Origin: Galerina marginata
Taxonomy: Eukaryota; Basidiomycota; Agaricomycetes; Agaricales; Galerinaceae
DNA length: 64,000 nt
Direction of reading: 5' to 3'
NCBI GenBank assembly: GCA_023014335.1
Contig: JAECYW010000014.1
Location: forward strand, 186,001-250,000
Below are positions 11,275-23,200 of this stretch, in pieces. Below the pieces are notes generated by a model. The model was given only the letters and a program-made list of their open reading frames with translations. It did no database searches and was not told where the DNA came from. Every line of letters starts with the position of its first letter. Within the stretch, counting starts at the first letter, position 1. The translations under genes were made by a program, and so were the position numbers.

Positions 11275-14200
11275 ATGAAGGAGAAAACTGCTGACTGTAC
11301 CTGTGACTTTTTTACCTACCGTTGTTTTTGTATCACAAAGGCACTCGGGCCCTTGGGCGAAATCTTGGCTTCTTATTTAGGAAGTGATGCTGTTCCCGCG
11401 GTTAATTCTCCGTGTTTTATGTTGGGCGTCTGCCTGTTATTTTGGGTGTGTACCCTAACCGTATATCGATTCACATCTTTGAAAAACGAAGGAAAAATCT
11501 ATGACGCTGTTCATAATGCTATCGACCCGATATTTGCTGGTTTAAGAATAGATAGTCTCAATGTTGCCATTGATGAGGATTGTATAGGAGGTGGAATTGC
11601 TCATACGGTGACTTACGCAGAGTTAGTTCCATTTATCTACCAGACACCAGCGCATCTACATTCGGCAGAGCAGAAATTCACGTACCATTTGTGCGTCAAA
11701 GAGCTCAATCAACTCGGTGAATTTAAGAATAAGTCAGAGTATGCTATATGCAAAATGAGCTTGATAGACTCAGTCATTCATTTGCCCGTATATAAGAGTG
11801 TCGAACTAATGCGACTACATAGGTTTCCTGCAAATCGGTCGGCTCATTTAGCCCGCTCCTCCCGTGTCGACTTATTGAAAGTAGTGAGAGAGCATACATG
11901 TAAGGACTGTCTGGAATATTTCATCATTTTTAGAATTTTCGCTCCGAAACAGGCCTCTTTGAGAACCCCTCGAAAAATTGATGGTAAAATCCCTTTTCCT
12001 CCGCCGATGAGTACAAGGAAGCTCGAACACAAGATTATTACTAATTTCTGTAGCGAGGTAAATATGAAGGCGGTCAAGGAAGAGGGGTGTGCTGTGTGCG
12101 GTCGCCTGACTTTTGTAAGAGATCTCGTTAGTATGGAGCGTATCAAGGACAACCTCAATGCTTTAATTCAGCCAGGGGTGACCCGCCTACCGCGGACATC
12201 GAAAGATGAACCCGTTAAGGAAATAGAAGAGCCAATTTTAGCAACAGGTTGTCGGCGTGTTTGTAAGACTTGTAACAAATCTTTGGTCAAAGGACTACGA
12301 CCAAAGTTAGCGTTAGCAAATGGTCTCTGGGTTGGAGATGTCCCTCCAGAGTTAGCTGATCTCCGTTTTGCGGAAAGGATACTCATTTCTCGTATTCGTC
12401 ATAATTATTGTGTTGTACGCGTAGCCAGTGGCGGGAGAAAACTGAAAGCGAATGCCATTATGTTCAGCAATCCAATGCAAAAAATATATAACAAACTTCC
12501 TCCGCCAGTGGAAGAGCTCGATGATGTTTTAGCATACATCTATACAGGGCCCACCCGACCGACTGCCGAAGACTTACGAAGAACTCCATTGCTGGTGAGA
12601 AGGAAGGTCGTGACTAAAGCACTGCAATGGTTGATCCTAAATCATGCGAGTTACGGAGACTTAGAAATTGATCACGACGCGTTAAAAAGTTACCCAGAAG
12701 ACGGACCGCCAGTGACTCTACTATATTACAATAGCGAGAATAATAAGAACCTGGAAGGTACGAGTCTCCATGATATGGACGTGGAAGACGGGACCGAAAC
12801 TGGCGACTGTCTTTTTACAGTTCACGGGCTTACTGGAAGTAATTTGAATGGTATCTCCTCTACTAAGATACTACGCGCTGAGGCTCTGAAGCATTTAAAC
12901 TCTAATGGAAAGGTTTTAGCTATTGGTCACAATGATAGCCCGGAATCAATTTACAATAATCCAGAACTTTATCCTCAAATGTTTCCGTGTCTGTTTCCCT
13001 ATGGCCTTGGAGGACTGGGTACAGCTCTCGGAGTCAGTGAAAAAATACAGAAGCGTCACGTACTTTTATATTATGATAAAAGGTTCCAGACTGACCCACA
13101 CTTCCCGTTGATAGCTTTTAATCACGAGCAAATCAAATCGACAACCAAGTCGGCCTTCATACTTGCAGACTCAAGAAAGTTTGATGACATTGCTGACAGA
13201 GTACTTCGTTTGAACGTAGATTCTCTGAACAACATAATAAAGAGAATGGAGGAGTCAGGTTCCCATATACAACCCGAGTCTGAGGCTGAGAAAGATTGTT
13301 TTAGATTGCTAAATGACATCGATTGTGTAGCCAGCCGCGTAGATGGATCTTCCACGAGTAAGAAAGTTCTAAGGAACGAAATTTGGTCGTTAATATCCTA
13401 TAAGGGAGCACCTTCGTGGTTCATCACATTTTCTCCCGCAGACGTGAAGAACCCGATCTGTATTTATTGGGCTTCTAAAGGTGTCTCCTTAAACCTAGAT
13501 TTTCTCTCAAAAGACGAAAGGATGAATATTGTTACCCAAAATCCGGTTGCGGGTGCACGTTTCTTCCACTTCATGGTGCAAATGTTTCTCAAACATGTAC
13601 TTGGCGTAAACTCAAGCACCCCTGGTATATATGGGAAACATGCGGCATATTATGGAACAGTCAAGCAGCAAGGTAGATTAACCCTCCACCTTCATATTCT
13701 TATTTGGCTTGCAAGTGCTTTAACACCTCAAGAAGTTCGCGATAAAATACAGAGAAATGATTCTGAATTTATTACCGCAATTGTCGAATATCTGGAGAGC
13801 GTGTCTAAAGGCGAATTTCTGAAAGGATCTTTGAATGACGTGAGGGAGAGGGTGGATAGAGAAATGGCTAATCCCCACTATAAAAATCCAACAGAGGATC
13901 TTCCAACGAAGCCTCCGGCATTGTGTCGAAGTTGCAATGGTACCAATTGTGTGCAGTGCAAGGAAGTAAATGGGTGGTGGGCTTCCGTCTTCGAATCCCA
14001 GACTGATGACATTCTTTTAAAATCTAATATTCATACCTGCAGCACTGGTTTAAAAAAAAATGGCGAAGTCAAGAAAAGTAAAGATTATATTGGCTGTCTG
14101 AACAATCGGTGGAAAAAGTGTAAGGCCAGGTTCCCCCGCGCACTTTTTGGTTACACAAATGTTGATATATCGACGGGGCGCATTGATATGAAAAAATTCG

Positions 14201-15525
14201 AACCCTTTCTGAATACTTTTACTCCCTTACTTACCTACTTATTACGTTGCAACAGCGATGTGACCTGTCTTCACTCCGGAACCGCAGTTAAAGCTGTTGT
14301 GGCCTATGTTTCGGATTATATATCAAAATACGGCTTAAAAACTCATGTCATATTTGACACCGTGCGTAATATATATAATAAAAATTTGGAGGCCTTGAAT
14401 GTTTCTCCCGAAAGAGCTGATTCGGCCAGGTCATTGCTTACCAAAATTGTCAACTCTTTGACAGTAAAGATGGAAATTGGTGCTCCAATGGCATCGATGT
14501 ATCTTCTAGGTAACCCAGACCACTACACAGATCACATATTCAAGCCATTTTATTGGAATAGTTATGTTAGTTACCTCCTTCGTGAATATTCGGAGAAACA
14601 CGACGATATTCTCGATTCCCCAGAAGAAGCGGAAGAAAAAGTATTGTTACTGAGGTCCGAGGGAAAGATCTATCCATCGCGGGTTGTTGATGATTATATT
14701 TACCGACCCAGTAAATACTCTAGCTTCAGTTTGTATGATTGGGTCCGCCTTTCGCGTAGAGTTAAGCAGAAAGCTAAGGAAAACACCGGAGAGGCTGTTC
14801 AAAAAGAAGTTACAACATTTGTCCAAGACAACCGATTTGACTCGGAAAGCCAAGAGGATGACGACATCGAACACGATGTTGACTCTATTTGCACCGATTC
14901 ATTCTTGGACGCCGAAGACGATTTTTCCATAGAAGGTGATGATTCGGCTACCATATCGGGTAAAGAAGACGATCCAAATCAGGAAGCGGAATGCGAAGAG
15001 AGTGACGTTAAAGGCTATCCCTTTTTGAAGGAACATCCTTTATACCACACTCATGCCGTTCACTGCGTAAAAGAAAATGACAAGATTGTTCCCAATTTTA
15101 TTGGTGGTGGTTTGCCGAGAAGAACAGAGGGTAACGAAGAATATTATACTTTAACAATGCTTGCTTTTTTCAAACCCTGGCATTCGCACATGGATCTGAA
15201 AGACGATCAACGAACTTGGGTCGAAGAATATGATGCTTACCAGTTCAGCAGTAGACAGCTCGAGATAATGAAATATTTTAACGTGCGATATGAATGTCTT
15301 GACGCACGCGACGATTATAGGGGACAACTGAGAAAAAGCGAGTTGAATAATTCCGAAAACGGACAGATGGAAGATCCGATATCCACTGAGGAGGCTAAAG
15401 ATGGAATGGATGCAGAGGAGTACTTTGAAGATTTGGCAGAGCAGCTAAGTGATAATGATGAACGCCTTGTTGGGCAAGGACTAACGCAGCCTTGTAAGCT
15501 ATATTCATTAATGAAATCATGGTAG
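11275..15525 (+). CDS. Helitron 1 Rep part: DUF6570 + Helitron-like N-terminal domain
   Basis: An open frame of about 1416 codons from ATG 11275. The region near residues 265-460 has Cys pairs (C-A-V-C; C-K-T-C) and L-A-N-G-L-W-V-G, typical of DUF6570, the domain preceding fungal Helitron replicases. Residues about 800-815 read GRLTLHLHILIWL, the HUH metal-binding motif of rolling-circle Rep. Near residue 1010, A-Y-V-S-D-Y-I-S-K-Y-G supplies the paired catalytic tyrosines. The tail is acidic (about 1180-1240). The ORF ends where the nested element begins: the last codons, S-W-stop, come from the inserted inverted repeat. The missing C-terminal half resumes at 20200. Confidence 0.88.
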   Translation: MKEKTADCTCDFFTYRCFCITKALGPLGEILASYLGSDAVPAVNSPCFMLGVCLLFWVCTLTVYRFTSLKNEGKIYDAVHNAIDPIFAGLRIDSLNVAIDEDCIGGGIAHTVTYAELVPFIYQTPAHLHSAEQKFTYHLCVKELNQLGEFKNKSEYAICKMSLIDSVIHLPVYKSVELMRLHRFPANRSAHLARSSRVDLLKVVREHTCKDCLEYFIIFRIFAPKQASLRTPRKIDGKIPFPPPMSTRKLEHKIITNFCSEVNMKAVKEEGCAVCGRLTFVRDLVSMERIKDNLNALIQPGVTRLPRTSKDEPVKEIEEPILATGCRRVCKTCNKSLVKGLRPKLALANGLWVGDVPPELADLRFAERILISRIRHNYCVVRVASGGRKLKANAIMFSNPMQKIYNKLPPPVEELDDVLAYIYTGPTRPTAEDLRRTPLLVRRKVVTKALQWLILNHASYGDLEIDHDALKSYPEDGPPVTLLYYNSENNKNLEGTSLHDMDVEDGTETGDCLFTVHGLTGSNLNGISSTKILRAEALKHLNSNGKVLAIGHNDSPESIYNNPELYPQMFPCLFPYGLGGLGTALGVSEKIQKRHVLLYYDKRFQTDPHFPLIAFNHEQIKSTTKSAFILADSRKFDDIADRVLRLNVDSLNNIIKRMEESGSHIQPESEAEKDCFRLLNDIDCVASRVDGSSTSKKVLRNEIWSLISYKGAPSWFITFSPADVKNPICIYWASKGVSLNLDFLSKDERMNIVTQNPVAGARFFHFMVQMFLKHVLGVNSSTPGIYGKHAAYYGTVKQQGRLTLHLHILIWLASALTPQEVRDKIQRNDSEFITAIVEYLESVSKGEFLKGSLNDVRERVDREMANPHYKNPTEDLPTKPPALCRSCNGTNCVQCKEVNGWWASVFESQTDDILLKSNIHTCSTGLKKNGEVKKSKDYIGCLNNRWKKCKARFPRALFGYTNVDISTGRIDMKKFEPFLNTFTPLLTYLLRCNSDVTCLHSGTAVKAVVAYVSDYISKYGLKTHVIFDTVRNIYNKNLEALNVSPERADSARSLLTKIVNSLTVKMEIGAPMASMYLLGNPDHYTDHIFKPFYWNSYVSYLLREYSEKHDDILDSPEEAEEKVLLLRSEGKIYPSRVVDDYIYRPSKYSSFSLYDWVRLSRRVKQKAKENTGEAVQKEVTTFVQDNRFDSESQEDDDIEHDVDSICTDSFLDAEDDFSIEGDDSATISGKEDDPNQEAECEESDVKGYPFLKEHPLYHTHAVHCVKENDKIVPNFIGGGLPRRTEGNEEYYTLTMLAFFKPWHSHMDLKDDQRTWVEEYDAYQFSSRQLEIMKYFNVRYECLDARDDYRGQLRKSELNNSENGQMEDPISTEEAKDGMDAEEYFEDLAEQLSDNDERLVGQGLTQPCKLYSLMKSW

Positions 15526-16240
15526 TTACCAGTTGAGCTGAATAAGTCAGGCAGGGTAGGTACCAACTCTGGTAGTTGCCAGTTTCATCTATTTACACTA
15601 AATAATGCTGCTCATGGCGGGTGGCAGCGAGCTCGACGTTGGGAGCGGGGTTTTTGATGCGGAAAAAGCGGCATCCTATGGGGCCCCATGCAAAAAGCCC
15701 ATCTGGGATGTTTGTCACCCCGTAGGGAGGGCGGGATGGGGCGTAAAAAAAATGTAACGGATGCCAGAAGTCCGTCCACTCCCAGGTTACCTATTCGGGA
15801 ATATAAACTAAAAATAGCCACGTCGGAAACGGTTGCCCCGCGGTTCATCGGTTTCCCGCCGGGGTCCTCGTGCCATTTTCGGACGCGTAGCCGCCTTTTC
15901 GGTACCTGTAGCATGCGCGATAAAAATAGATTCGTTCGGTTTTCGCAGGATTTTGCTTTTAATTCTTGTTTCCCTCCATATATTAAAGCATAATCGTAAT
16001 GTCCTCCAAAATGCGAATCTAATGATATAGAATTTAGAGCAAGAAGAGCACTGGAAGGGGTATAACGAGAGATCGTTACATGCAGCGCCTGCTGGACACA
16101 CGCTAAAAATAGAATACCGCGAAAGCCTACCGTTTTTACCCTACATTGGGCTCTAATGGCTGCTCCCCCTACTTTTCTAGATATATCTGAACTATGTAGG
16201 TAATTCTGAACCTAATGATACCAATTTTATTAAGTAAACC
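15521..16240 (+). repeat. left long terminal inverted repeat
   Basis: Inverted match to 19490-20199, near-identical over the outer 330 bp apart from small indels, then diverging gradually to about 16240, ending around a shared gataccaattttat stretch. The outermost 70 bp contain short palindromic variants of GGTAGTTACC. Confidence 0.85.
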
Positions 16241-16425
16241 ATCTTGGATGGGCAGATTAGCCTATGGACTAAGTACTATGTATTGGTCAAACATATAAGC
16301 AATACCGAGTGTCAAGGGCCAGCTCTCATAATCACACAGAGGTAGTGTGCTCAAATAAATCTATTATAACATATTCTACATATATAACAAATGTAGACTA
16401 AATACAAAGTAATTCGCGGCTGTCC

Positions 16426-16459
16426 AATGAACGCGAATGCTGTCGCATTTGCGTTCATT
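16426..16459. repeat. hairpin at left border of GC-rich core
   Basis: 15-bp inverted arms (aatgaacgc/gcgttcatt) with one mismatch and a 4-nt loop. GC content jumps immediately to its right. Confidence 0.6.
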
Positions 16460-19326
16460 TCCTCGGTCCGTACTTCGGCTCTGCGTTCTCGGGCTCGGAC
16501 TCTGGCCGTCGCAGGTGGGGGTGCATAGCGAGGGTGGTGTAGTGAGGAAGCAAAGTGGGCAGAGGGGGTACGTGTAGCACCAGGGGGAAGACGACGACTA
16601 ACGGGCAGCAAGAGAGCAAGGCAACACCAGCTTTACCTCTCCACTTCCGCGCCGTCGTCGTCGATGTATCCCAGCACAGCAGCACGCGGGGGGCTGCTGC
16701 TGCTGCATCCCCTAACCGCCGCAGACCGCTTCTATCGCCCACATCCACTCCCTCACCCATCCCGCCCACGTTGGTTGCCATCCCCCTCGCCCTCCCTCGT
16801 CATCCATATCGTCATCGCCCGCGCCTTGCATCCTCTTTGTCCTTGGGGTACCGGTGGCCTTCAACTCGCGCGTGCAGAAGTGAAAGTGGCAGCTGGTGCC
16901 CACATACCCCTAAATCGACGTGGTGGTTGGGATTGGAAGAGGGAGAGGGAGAGGGTGCAGGCAACTGGCGGAATTCCCGGGCTCGAGTATTCAACGCCAG
17001 TCGCACTGCACCTCGGACTGTGGAGGGGGTTCCGTAGTGCTTGGCGCATGGATCGAACGCGGCGTCGGGGCTGGAGCCAGCGTGAAGTCACGGATGGGCA
17101 TGGTGCAATCGGGGGCGCCGCGGATGGGTGTAGTAGACCTCGACGGATTCCGTACCCTGCATATTGGAGAGGGAAGTGGGGTGGGGAGGACGACGGATGT
17201 CGCTTGGGCCTGCGAGATGTTCACGGTGTTCGAGTCTGCCGGTGGTGGACGGCGGCCGGCTCTCCTCAACGTTTCCCCGTCCCTCCTACACCCACCGCCT
17301 CTACCCAGCCTACGCCTCGAGGTCCAGAGCGCCGGCCCACATGCTCAATGCGAGGGGCACGCGACGCGGTTACGCGTTTTCTGGCTTCGTCCGACACCTA
17401 GAGTATCAGGTAAAAGAGGTTAGAAAATGAAATAAAACTGAAATTGTTTCACTTACAAAGAATCTTTTGAGATCTTGATGGGCGAGATGAACGAGGTGAG
17501 AGAGGGTGGGCAAGAGTGTTGGTGGTGCACCGGTGAGAAGCGAGATCAACATTGTTGATCGGTTGTTGATACAGTCGGGCCGGGCGAACTCCGTTTGTTC
17601 ATCGACGTTTCGAACGTCTTTGGGCACTCTAAAGTACATCCAGTAGCCGGGATTTGGTAGGATAGGCTTATATATGTAGTTTAGGAGCCATCTATATCCA
17701 TGGAAGAATAAAAATTAGAAAATGCCATGTAAATAAACTGCATGTATGTAGAACTACGAAAAGTGTGAAGGAAATCTTCGTTAGTTGATGGATTGTAGCT
17801 ACCAACTAAAGGTTTGGGGTGTTCCTATTAGCTATATCCCTTGTAAACTATCTGAAACCTATTTAAATAATGTATATAACCTTCTCAATACACTATCTGC
17901 ATTTTATGAGAGCCTGAAGCTCATGAATAGCCTACCTCCAAACCCCTCAAAGCCGAAAATCACCTCGCGATGTGGTAAATGACCGTGTCATAACAATAGG
18001 GGGTCAAAATTCCTCCCGGACATGGTTCAAAAGGTCGAAATATTGATTTAAATAGATTTTAACATTAATTCCTACCTTGAGGGCTCGTGTCGACGTCGTC
18101 CGAGACGTCTTCGAAGGGAACTGGCATCGACGGATTGGCCGGCCCGCTTCAGCCAGCCAATCACATCGTTCGCCGAACACACCGAACCTCAGATCAACCG
18201 CCATCAAAGTGGTTTGATCTTGCTCCTGACCACTACGACCTCCCTCCCTCTCTTCCTCTTTTCGCGATTCGCCCTTCAAGTCTTCAGAGAAATGTTTGGT
18301 AAGTGTTTCTTTAGTGAATATTAGTGTTGTTTTACTGATATTCACATTGCTAGGTACTACTTACGGAGCACGAGCTTCGATCCGCCTGCACCGCCGCCTG
18401 GTTCGTGGATCCGACCCCGCCCAACCCGCTTGCCTCTCCCCTGCCAATTAGACGCTGGCCGGCAAAGACAAAAAACGTCACTGACCGACAACGAAAGCGA
18501 GAACGGCCACCGAAAAGCGGCAACGGCGCGACGGGTCAACCGCCCAAGCCACCTCTTCGCTCTCGTCGACCTCGTGGCAGACTCATCTCGGGTGAGGATT
18601 GGGGCAAGAATAGCAAGGGGAGACCCAGGAATGGGAGACCCGCCAGGTGTGTCGGCAAACGAGTCGAACATTCGACTCGTTACGCTTTTCTCCTTTTTTC
18701 TCCCCCCACACTACTTATTCGCATTGCAACAGGCCCAGAACCCCAAGCACTGCCGCCATCGTCTTCGAGGCTCGCCTGCGCCAACGCCTTCACTGAACCA
18801 CCACCTCCGGACGGCGTTTGCCCACGTCGCCCCTGAACGAGTCACCGGGGAGAGCAGCAGCGGTAGTGTCTGCTCTCCGATACGAAGCCTCCAAGGAGAC
18901 AGGAGCAGTAGCTGGTGCTGCTCCTGCTCTGTGCCGACGATGACGAGGTGGCATAGCGGCAGTCGCCTCGCCCCTCTGTATCACAGGCATCATCGTCACT
19001 CGACGCCGCCTTTCGACGGTCGCCGTTCTCGCGTTCACCGACAGCACTCTTCGCCCTGCCTACCTCCCCCACCATGCACTCTACGTCATAAGTGGCTTGC
19101 GGTACCTGGGTCGGGGTTGTATGGGCGGCAGCGATGTAATCGGTGGCTCGGGGTTCGGACGACAGCAATCCACTCCTACCAGCCATGCTCCGACGCCACC
19201 TGCTGGCACACCACGCACATCGAGGAACCCGAATCGAACGTCTGGGAACCAGAGAGCAGTGGGACGGTACGGAGAGACGTGGACGAGGATGGGCGGAGTG
19301 GGGAGGGCGGAACTTCATCCGTATCC
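16460..19326. other. GC-rich cargo of the nested TIR element
   Basis: Two GC-rich blocks (about 16460-17400 and 18080-19326) flank an AT-rich centre (about 17400-18080). Many overlapping ORFs occur on both strands, mostly because GC-rich DNA lacks stops. Two good intron-like segments are visible: minus strand near 17403-17460 (gtaagt..ttctaac..ctctag) and plus strand near 18299-18353 (gtaagt..tactgat..gctag). The second joins open frames from 18087 to 19335. These may be fragments of captured genes transcribed outward from the AT-rich centre, but no domain is recognisable. Confidence 0.4.
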
Positions 19327-19373
19327 AAGCGTTAATGAGCGTGAACTGCGACGGTTCACACTCGTTAACGCTT
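19327..19373. repeat. hairpin at right border of GC-rich core
   Basis: Two 20-nt arms (aagcgttaatgagcgtgaac and its near-complement, two mismatches) with a 7-nt loop. This mirrors the hairpin at 16426. Confidence 0.6.
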
Positions 19374-19489
19374 CTCTTGTACATAGCTTTTGTGTTCGAT
19401 AATATTTCATTAATATGATTAAACATTTACAATAGCATTATAAAAAAAAAGTCTCGAGGCCTGAACGCTGGCTAGGCCTTCCCCCGGGT

Positions 19490-20199
19490 GTTTTCCTGTA
19501 AAATTGGTATCAAAATGTTGAGAATTACAAGTACATTCCAGCAGTACCTATGGAAGCAGAGGGAGCAGTCATTTGAGCCCAATGTAGGGTAAAAACGGTA
19601 GGCTTTCGAGGGATTCTATTTTTAGACATCTTCCGGCGAGGCTGCATATGAACGCTCCTCGTTATATCCCTTCCCGTACTCTTTTAGCAATAAAATTTAT
19701 ATCATTAGATTCGTGGTTGAAAGGGCATCATAACTGTGTATCAATAAATGAGGGGAAACAAAAAATGAAGGCAATATTCTGCGAAAACTGAAAAAGTCTA
19801 TTTTTATCGCGTGCGCTACAGGTACCGAAAAGGCGCGCTACGCGTCCGAAAATGGCCCCGGCGGGAAACCGATGAACCGCGGGGCAACCGTTTCCGACGT
19901 GGCTATTTTTAGTTTATATTCCCGAATAGGTAACCTGGGAGTGGAGGGACTTCTGGCATCCGTTACATTTTTTTTACGCCCCATCCCGCCCTCCCTACGG
20001 GGTGACAAACATCCCAGATGGGCTTTTTGCATGGGGCCCCATAGGATGCCGCTTTTTCCGCATCAAAAACCCCGCCCCCAACGTCGAGCTCACTGCTGCC
20101 CCCATTGAGCAGCATTATATGGTATAAGTAGATCAAACTGGTAACTACCAGAGTTGGTACCTACCCTGCCTGACTTATTCACCCTAACTGGTAACTACC
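19490..20199 (-). repeat. right long terminal inverted repeat
   Basis: Reverse complement of the left repeat. Small indels separate the arms (for example a short segment missing near 19857), so they are not freshly identical. Confidence 0.85.
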
Positions 20200-20275
20200 A
20201 AGGTTGAATACTTCAGCCAGTCTATAGAGGTGACTAACGGGCGCACGGAGGCGAGACGAAAGGGCCGCAATTAAA

Positions 20276-23200
20276 ATGGCTTTGCACAAAGTAGGGTGGA
20301 TGAAAATTGCGACCATTCCCCAGTTACCCATAGAGAGAATTGAGCCCACCACTATGAAATCAGGAAAAGAATGGCATGCGACTGTTGGGATCAAAAGACA
20401 GGAAGTTATTCAGCAAAGGATTACATCGAAAGTACAAAATAGTCAGTCCAGATGCAGGCTCGAAACAGATGAAAGGTTAACGCAGCCAAACGTTGTAAGG
20501 GTGGTAGGACAGGACGAGTTAGAAAGTGAAAAAGTTAAACAGAGTGAAGTTAATATGATAGACAACATATCTGCTGAGTTTCTCCTGAATAAAGAACAGG
20601 ACCGAGCCTACAGGATAGCGGCTTCGCATGTAGTCAATAGGTCAGCCAACAAGTTGAAGATGTATATCGGTGGGATGGCGGGAACTGGTAAGACACGAGT
20701 GCTCAAAGCGATCGCCACTCTGTTGGAAAGACGCGGAGAGAGCCGGCGGCTGTTAATAATGGCTCCTACAGGTACCGCTGCCGCACTATTAGGCGGCTCT
20801 ACATACCATTATATATTGGGCATGCGAGAGGGAGACGAGTCATCCGTAACTCAGCGTATATTAGCAGCAGTCAAGGAAAGGATGGAGGGCGTTGACTTTA
20901 TATTCTTTGATGAAGTATCCATGTTATCTTGTCATGACCTCTATCGCGTTTGCGAGAGGATAGCGTTGGCTACTGGGCGTGATGACGTGCCTTTTGGAGG
21001 AATTAACATAATATTCGCCGGTGACTTTGCTCAATTACCCCCCGTCGTAGGAAAGGAAGGATCCGCTTTATACAGCGGAAATGTGGGAATCGGGGATTGG
21101 AATGCATCGTCGTTGAGAGGCCAAAAAGCTGCTTTAGGAAAGGCCATGTGGCATCAGATAGATACCGTGGTGATTCTAAGACAAAATATGCGGCAGCAGA
21201 CACAGTCAGTTGATGACGAGAAACTAAGGACGGCATTAGAAAATATGCGTTACAAGGCTTGCACTGCTGCTGATATCGCATTCCTTAGGACTCGCGTCGC
21301 AGGAACCGGGCCGGGTCAACCAGACGTCAGTCATCCACGTTATCGCCACGAGTCCATCATCACGGCTTGGAATAGTCAAAAAGATGAAATTAACGACTTG
21401 GGAAGCAAGAAATTTGCCTACGATACTGGTCAAGAATTACAATATTTTTATCCGATTGATGAGGCCGTAATTCCAAGGGAAAGATCAAAATCTCGGCCCG
21501 CACCAAAACGCCAGAAGTTCAGAAATAAACTCTATCTTAAAAAACTATCTCCAAGGCTTCGCGAAAGGCTATGGTGCTTGCCTCCTTCAGCTAATGACCA
21601 ACATATTCCCGGTAGAATTGGAGTGTGTCTAGGGATGCCTATTATGTTAAGGTATAATGAAGCGACTGAGTTGTGCATGACGCGTGGACAAGAGGGTACC
21701 GTAGTTGGATGGCAATCTAAACTGGGTCCTCATGGAAAGCCGGTGTTGGATGTCATGTTCGTTGCTCTGACAAACCCTCCCCAAGATGTTAAATTTGATG
21801 GTTTACCAGACAATATAGTACCATTGACCATGAACGCTGTCACTATCCACGTAAGCTTTGATAGTGGCTGGACGACTACAATAACGAGGAAACAAATCCA
21901 ATTTCTTCCGAATTTCTCTATGACGGACTACGCATCACAAGGAAAAACGAGAGCTAAGAATTTAGTTGATATTTCGAATTGCCAGAATCATCAGTCGTAT
22001 TACACATGTCTTTCGCGCAGTGCTTGTGCTGCTGATACTATTATTTTGAAAGGTTTTGATCCTTCGAAAATAACCGGTCATGCCTCTGGCTGGCTTCGTC
22101 AAGAATTTTGTGAGCTAGAGATAATGGACTATGTCACTCAGTTGAAATTCGAGGGGAACCTACCGGCAGGAATACAGCAGTATACTAGACGTGAAACAAT
22201 AAAAGCCTTCATGTCTTGGAAAGGATCTGCCTTTGTCCCAGAGAAAATACACGACACAATCAAATGGTCACCAGATAGACCATTCAAAGTCGCCGATGCG
22301 ATCTTCTCAGAATGGAAAATAATCCAAAAGAGTAAAAAACCTACAAATACATCAGCAACCACTGCCCCGTCCGGGACGTGTGTTAACCGGTCCTTGAACC
22401 TTAAACGTAAGTCTTCCTCTGCCGATTTCACCAAAAGCAACAGTCCTATCAAAAGGAAAAAGACAAATGGTACAGAATCCGAACAGTCGGCTTATAATGT
22501 AGGTGAGAAACCTGATTCTCACACTCCCATTGGCTTGATTTGGGACGGAAGAAATTACAGCTGTGCATATGACAGCCTCTTTACAATCATCCGTCACATA
22601 TGGTCCTTAGATCCTCTCACTTGGACCAATAGACTACAACATATGACCGATTTTACGAACGGCTTGGTAAGCGGTTTTAGTAACCATGTGCATGGACACT
22701 GTACGTTCGAGTCGACAAGAGATCGCGTCCGTTCCATGTTATACCAATTGTCACCTGCATCGTTTCCCTATGGGCCATCCCTTATATCAATTTATGATCT
22801 TGCTTGCCAAGTGCTCCAGACTCCTGATGTTTTAACAGAAAGGATAAAATTTTGTCGGAATTGCCAATGGACTGACAATGCACCAGTCACTACGAATCGC
22901 ACGTGTATTATAAGTATAGGTTACACCGACTGTCAGACCTTGCAATCCTGGTTTAATACTTGTTTAGAGGATACCAATTATCAATGCCGAAGCTGTTCTA
23001 CTAGGAACATCGCTTTTCGCGTCGAGTTTAACATAACCCCTCCCATAATATTTGTAGACCTTCGATCACCAGCGGTAAATGTGGAAATTAGTCAGGAAAT
23101 TGCTATTAATTGTCGTGCAGGTAGAGTTAGGTTTGTTCTTCGGGGGGTAATTTACTATGGTAATAATCACTTCACTTGTCGCTTAATATTCGGCGGCAAA

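Larger units (their letters stand above)
15520..20200. mobile_element. 4.68-kb TIR transposon nested in Helitron 1, non-autonomous
   Basis: Ends are exact inverted copies starting GGTAGTTACCAGTT (15521; complement ending at 20199) and the inverted similarity continues for about 700 bp. Removing 15520-20199 (4680 bp, a multiple of three) restores continuity of the Helitron frame from M-K-S to K-V-E-Y-F-S-Q-S-I-E, whose last residues match S-S-Q-S-I-E in the same place of Helitron 2. That shows the element is an insertion. No target-site duplication was found and no transposase is recognisable. Long inverted repeats around foreign-looking cargo recall MULE-like or other non-autonomous elements; the superfamily is undetermined. 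Confidence 0.85.

Noticed and set aside
16440..19430. Many long overlapping ORFs in the GC-rich core
   Set aside because: They occur on both strands with Arg/Pro/Ser-rich composition, as expected from GC-rich DNA with few stop codons.
15505..20215. Target-site duplication for the long-TIR element
   Set aside because: Flanks (..gaaatca and aaggttga..) share no repeat of 3-11 bp, whichever end base is chosen.
15520..20275. 4.7-kb segment as a large intron of the Helitron gene
   Set aside because: It has perfect inverted repeat ends and no splice borders, and the frame right of it is shifted near 20270.
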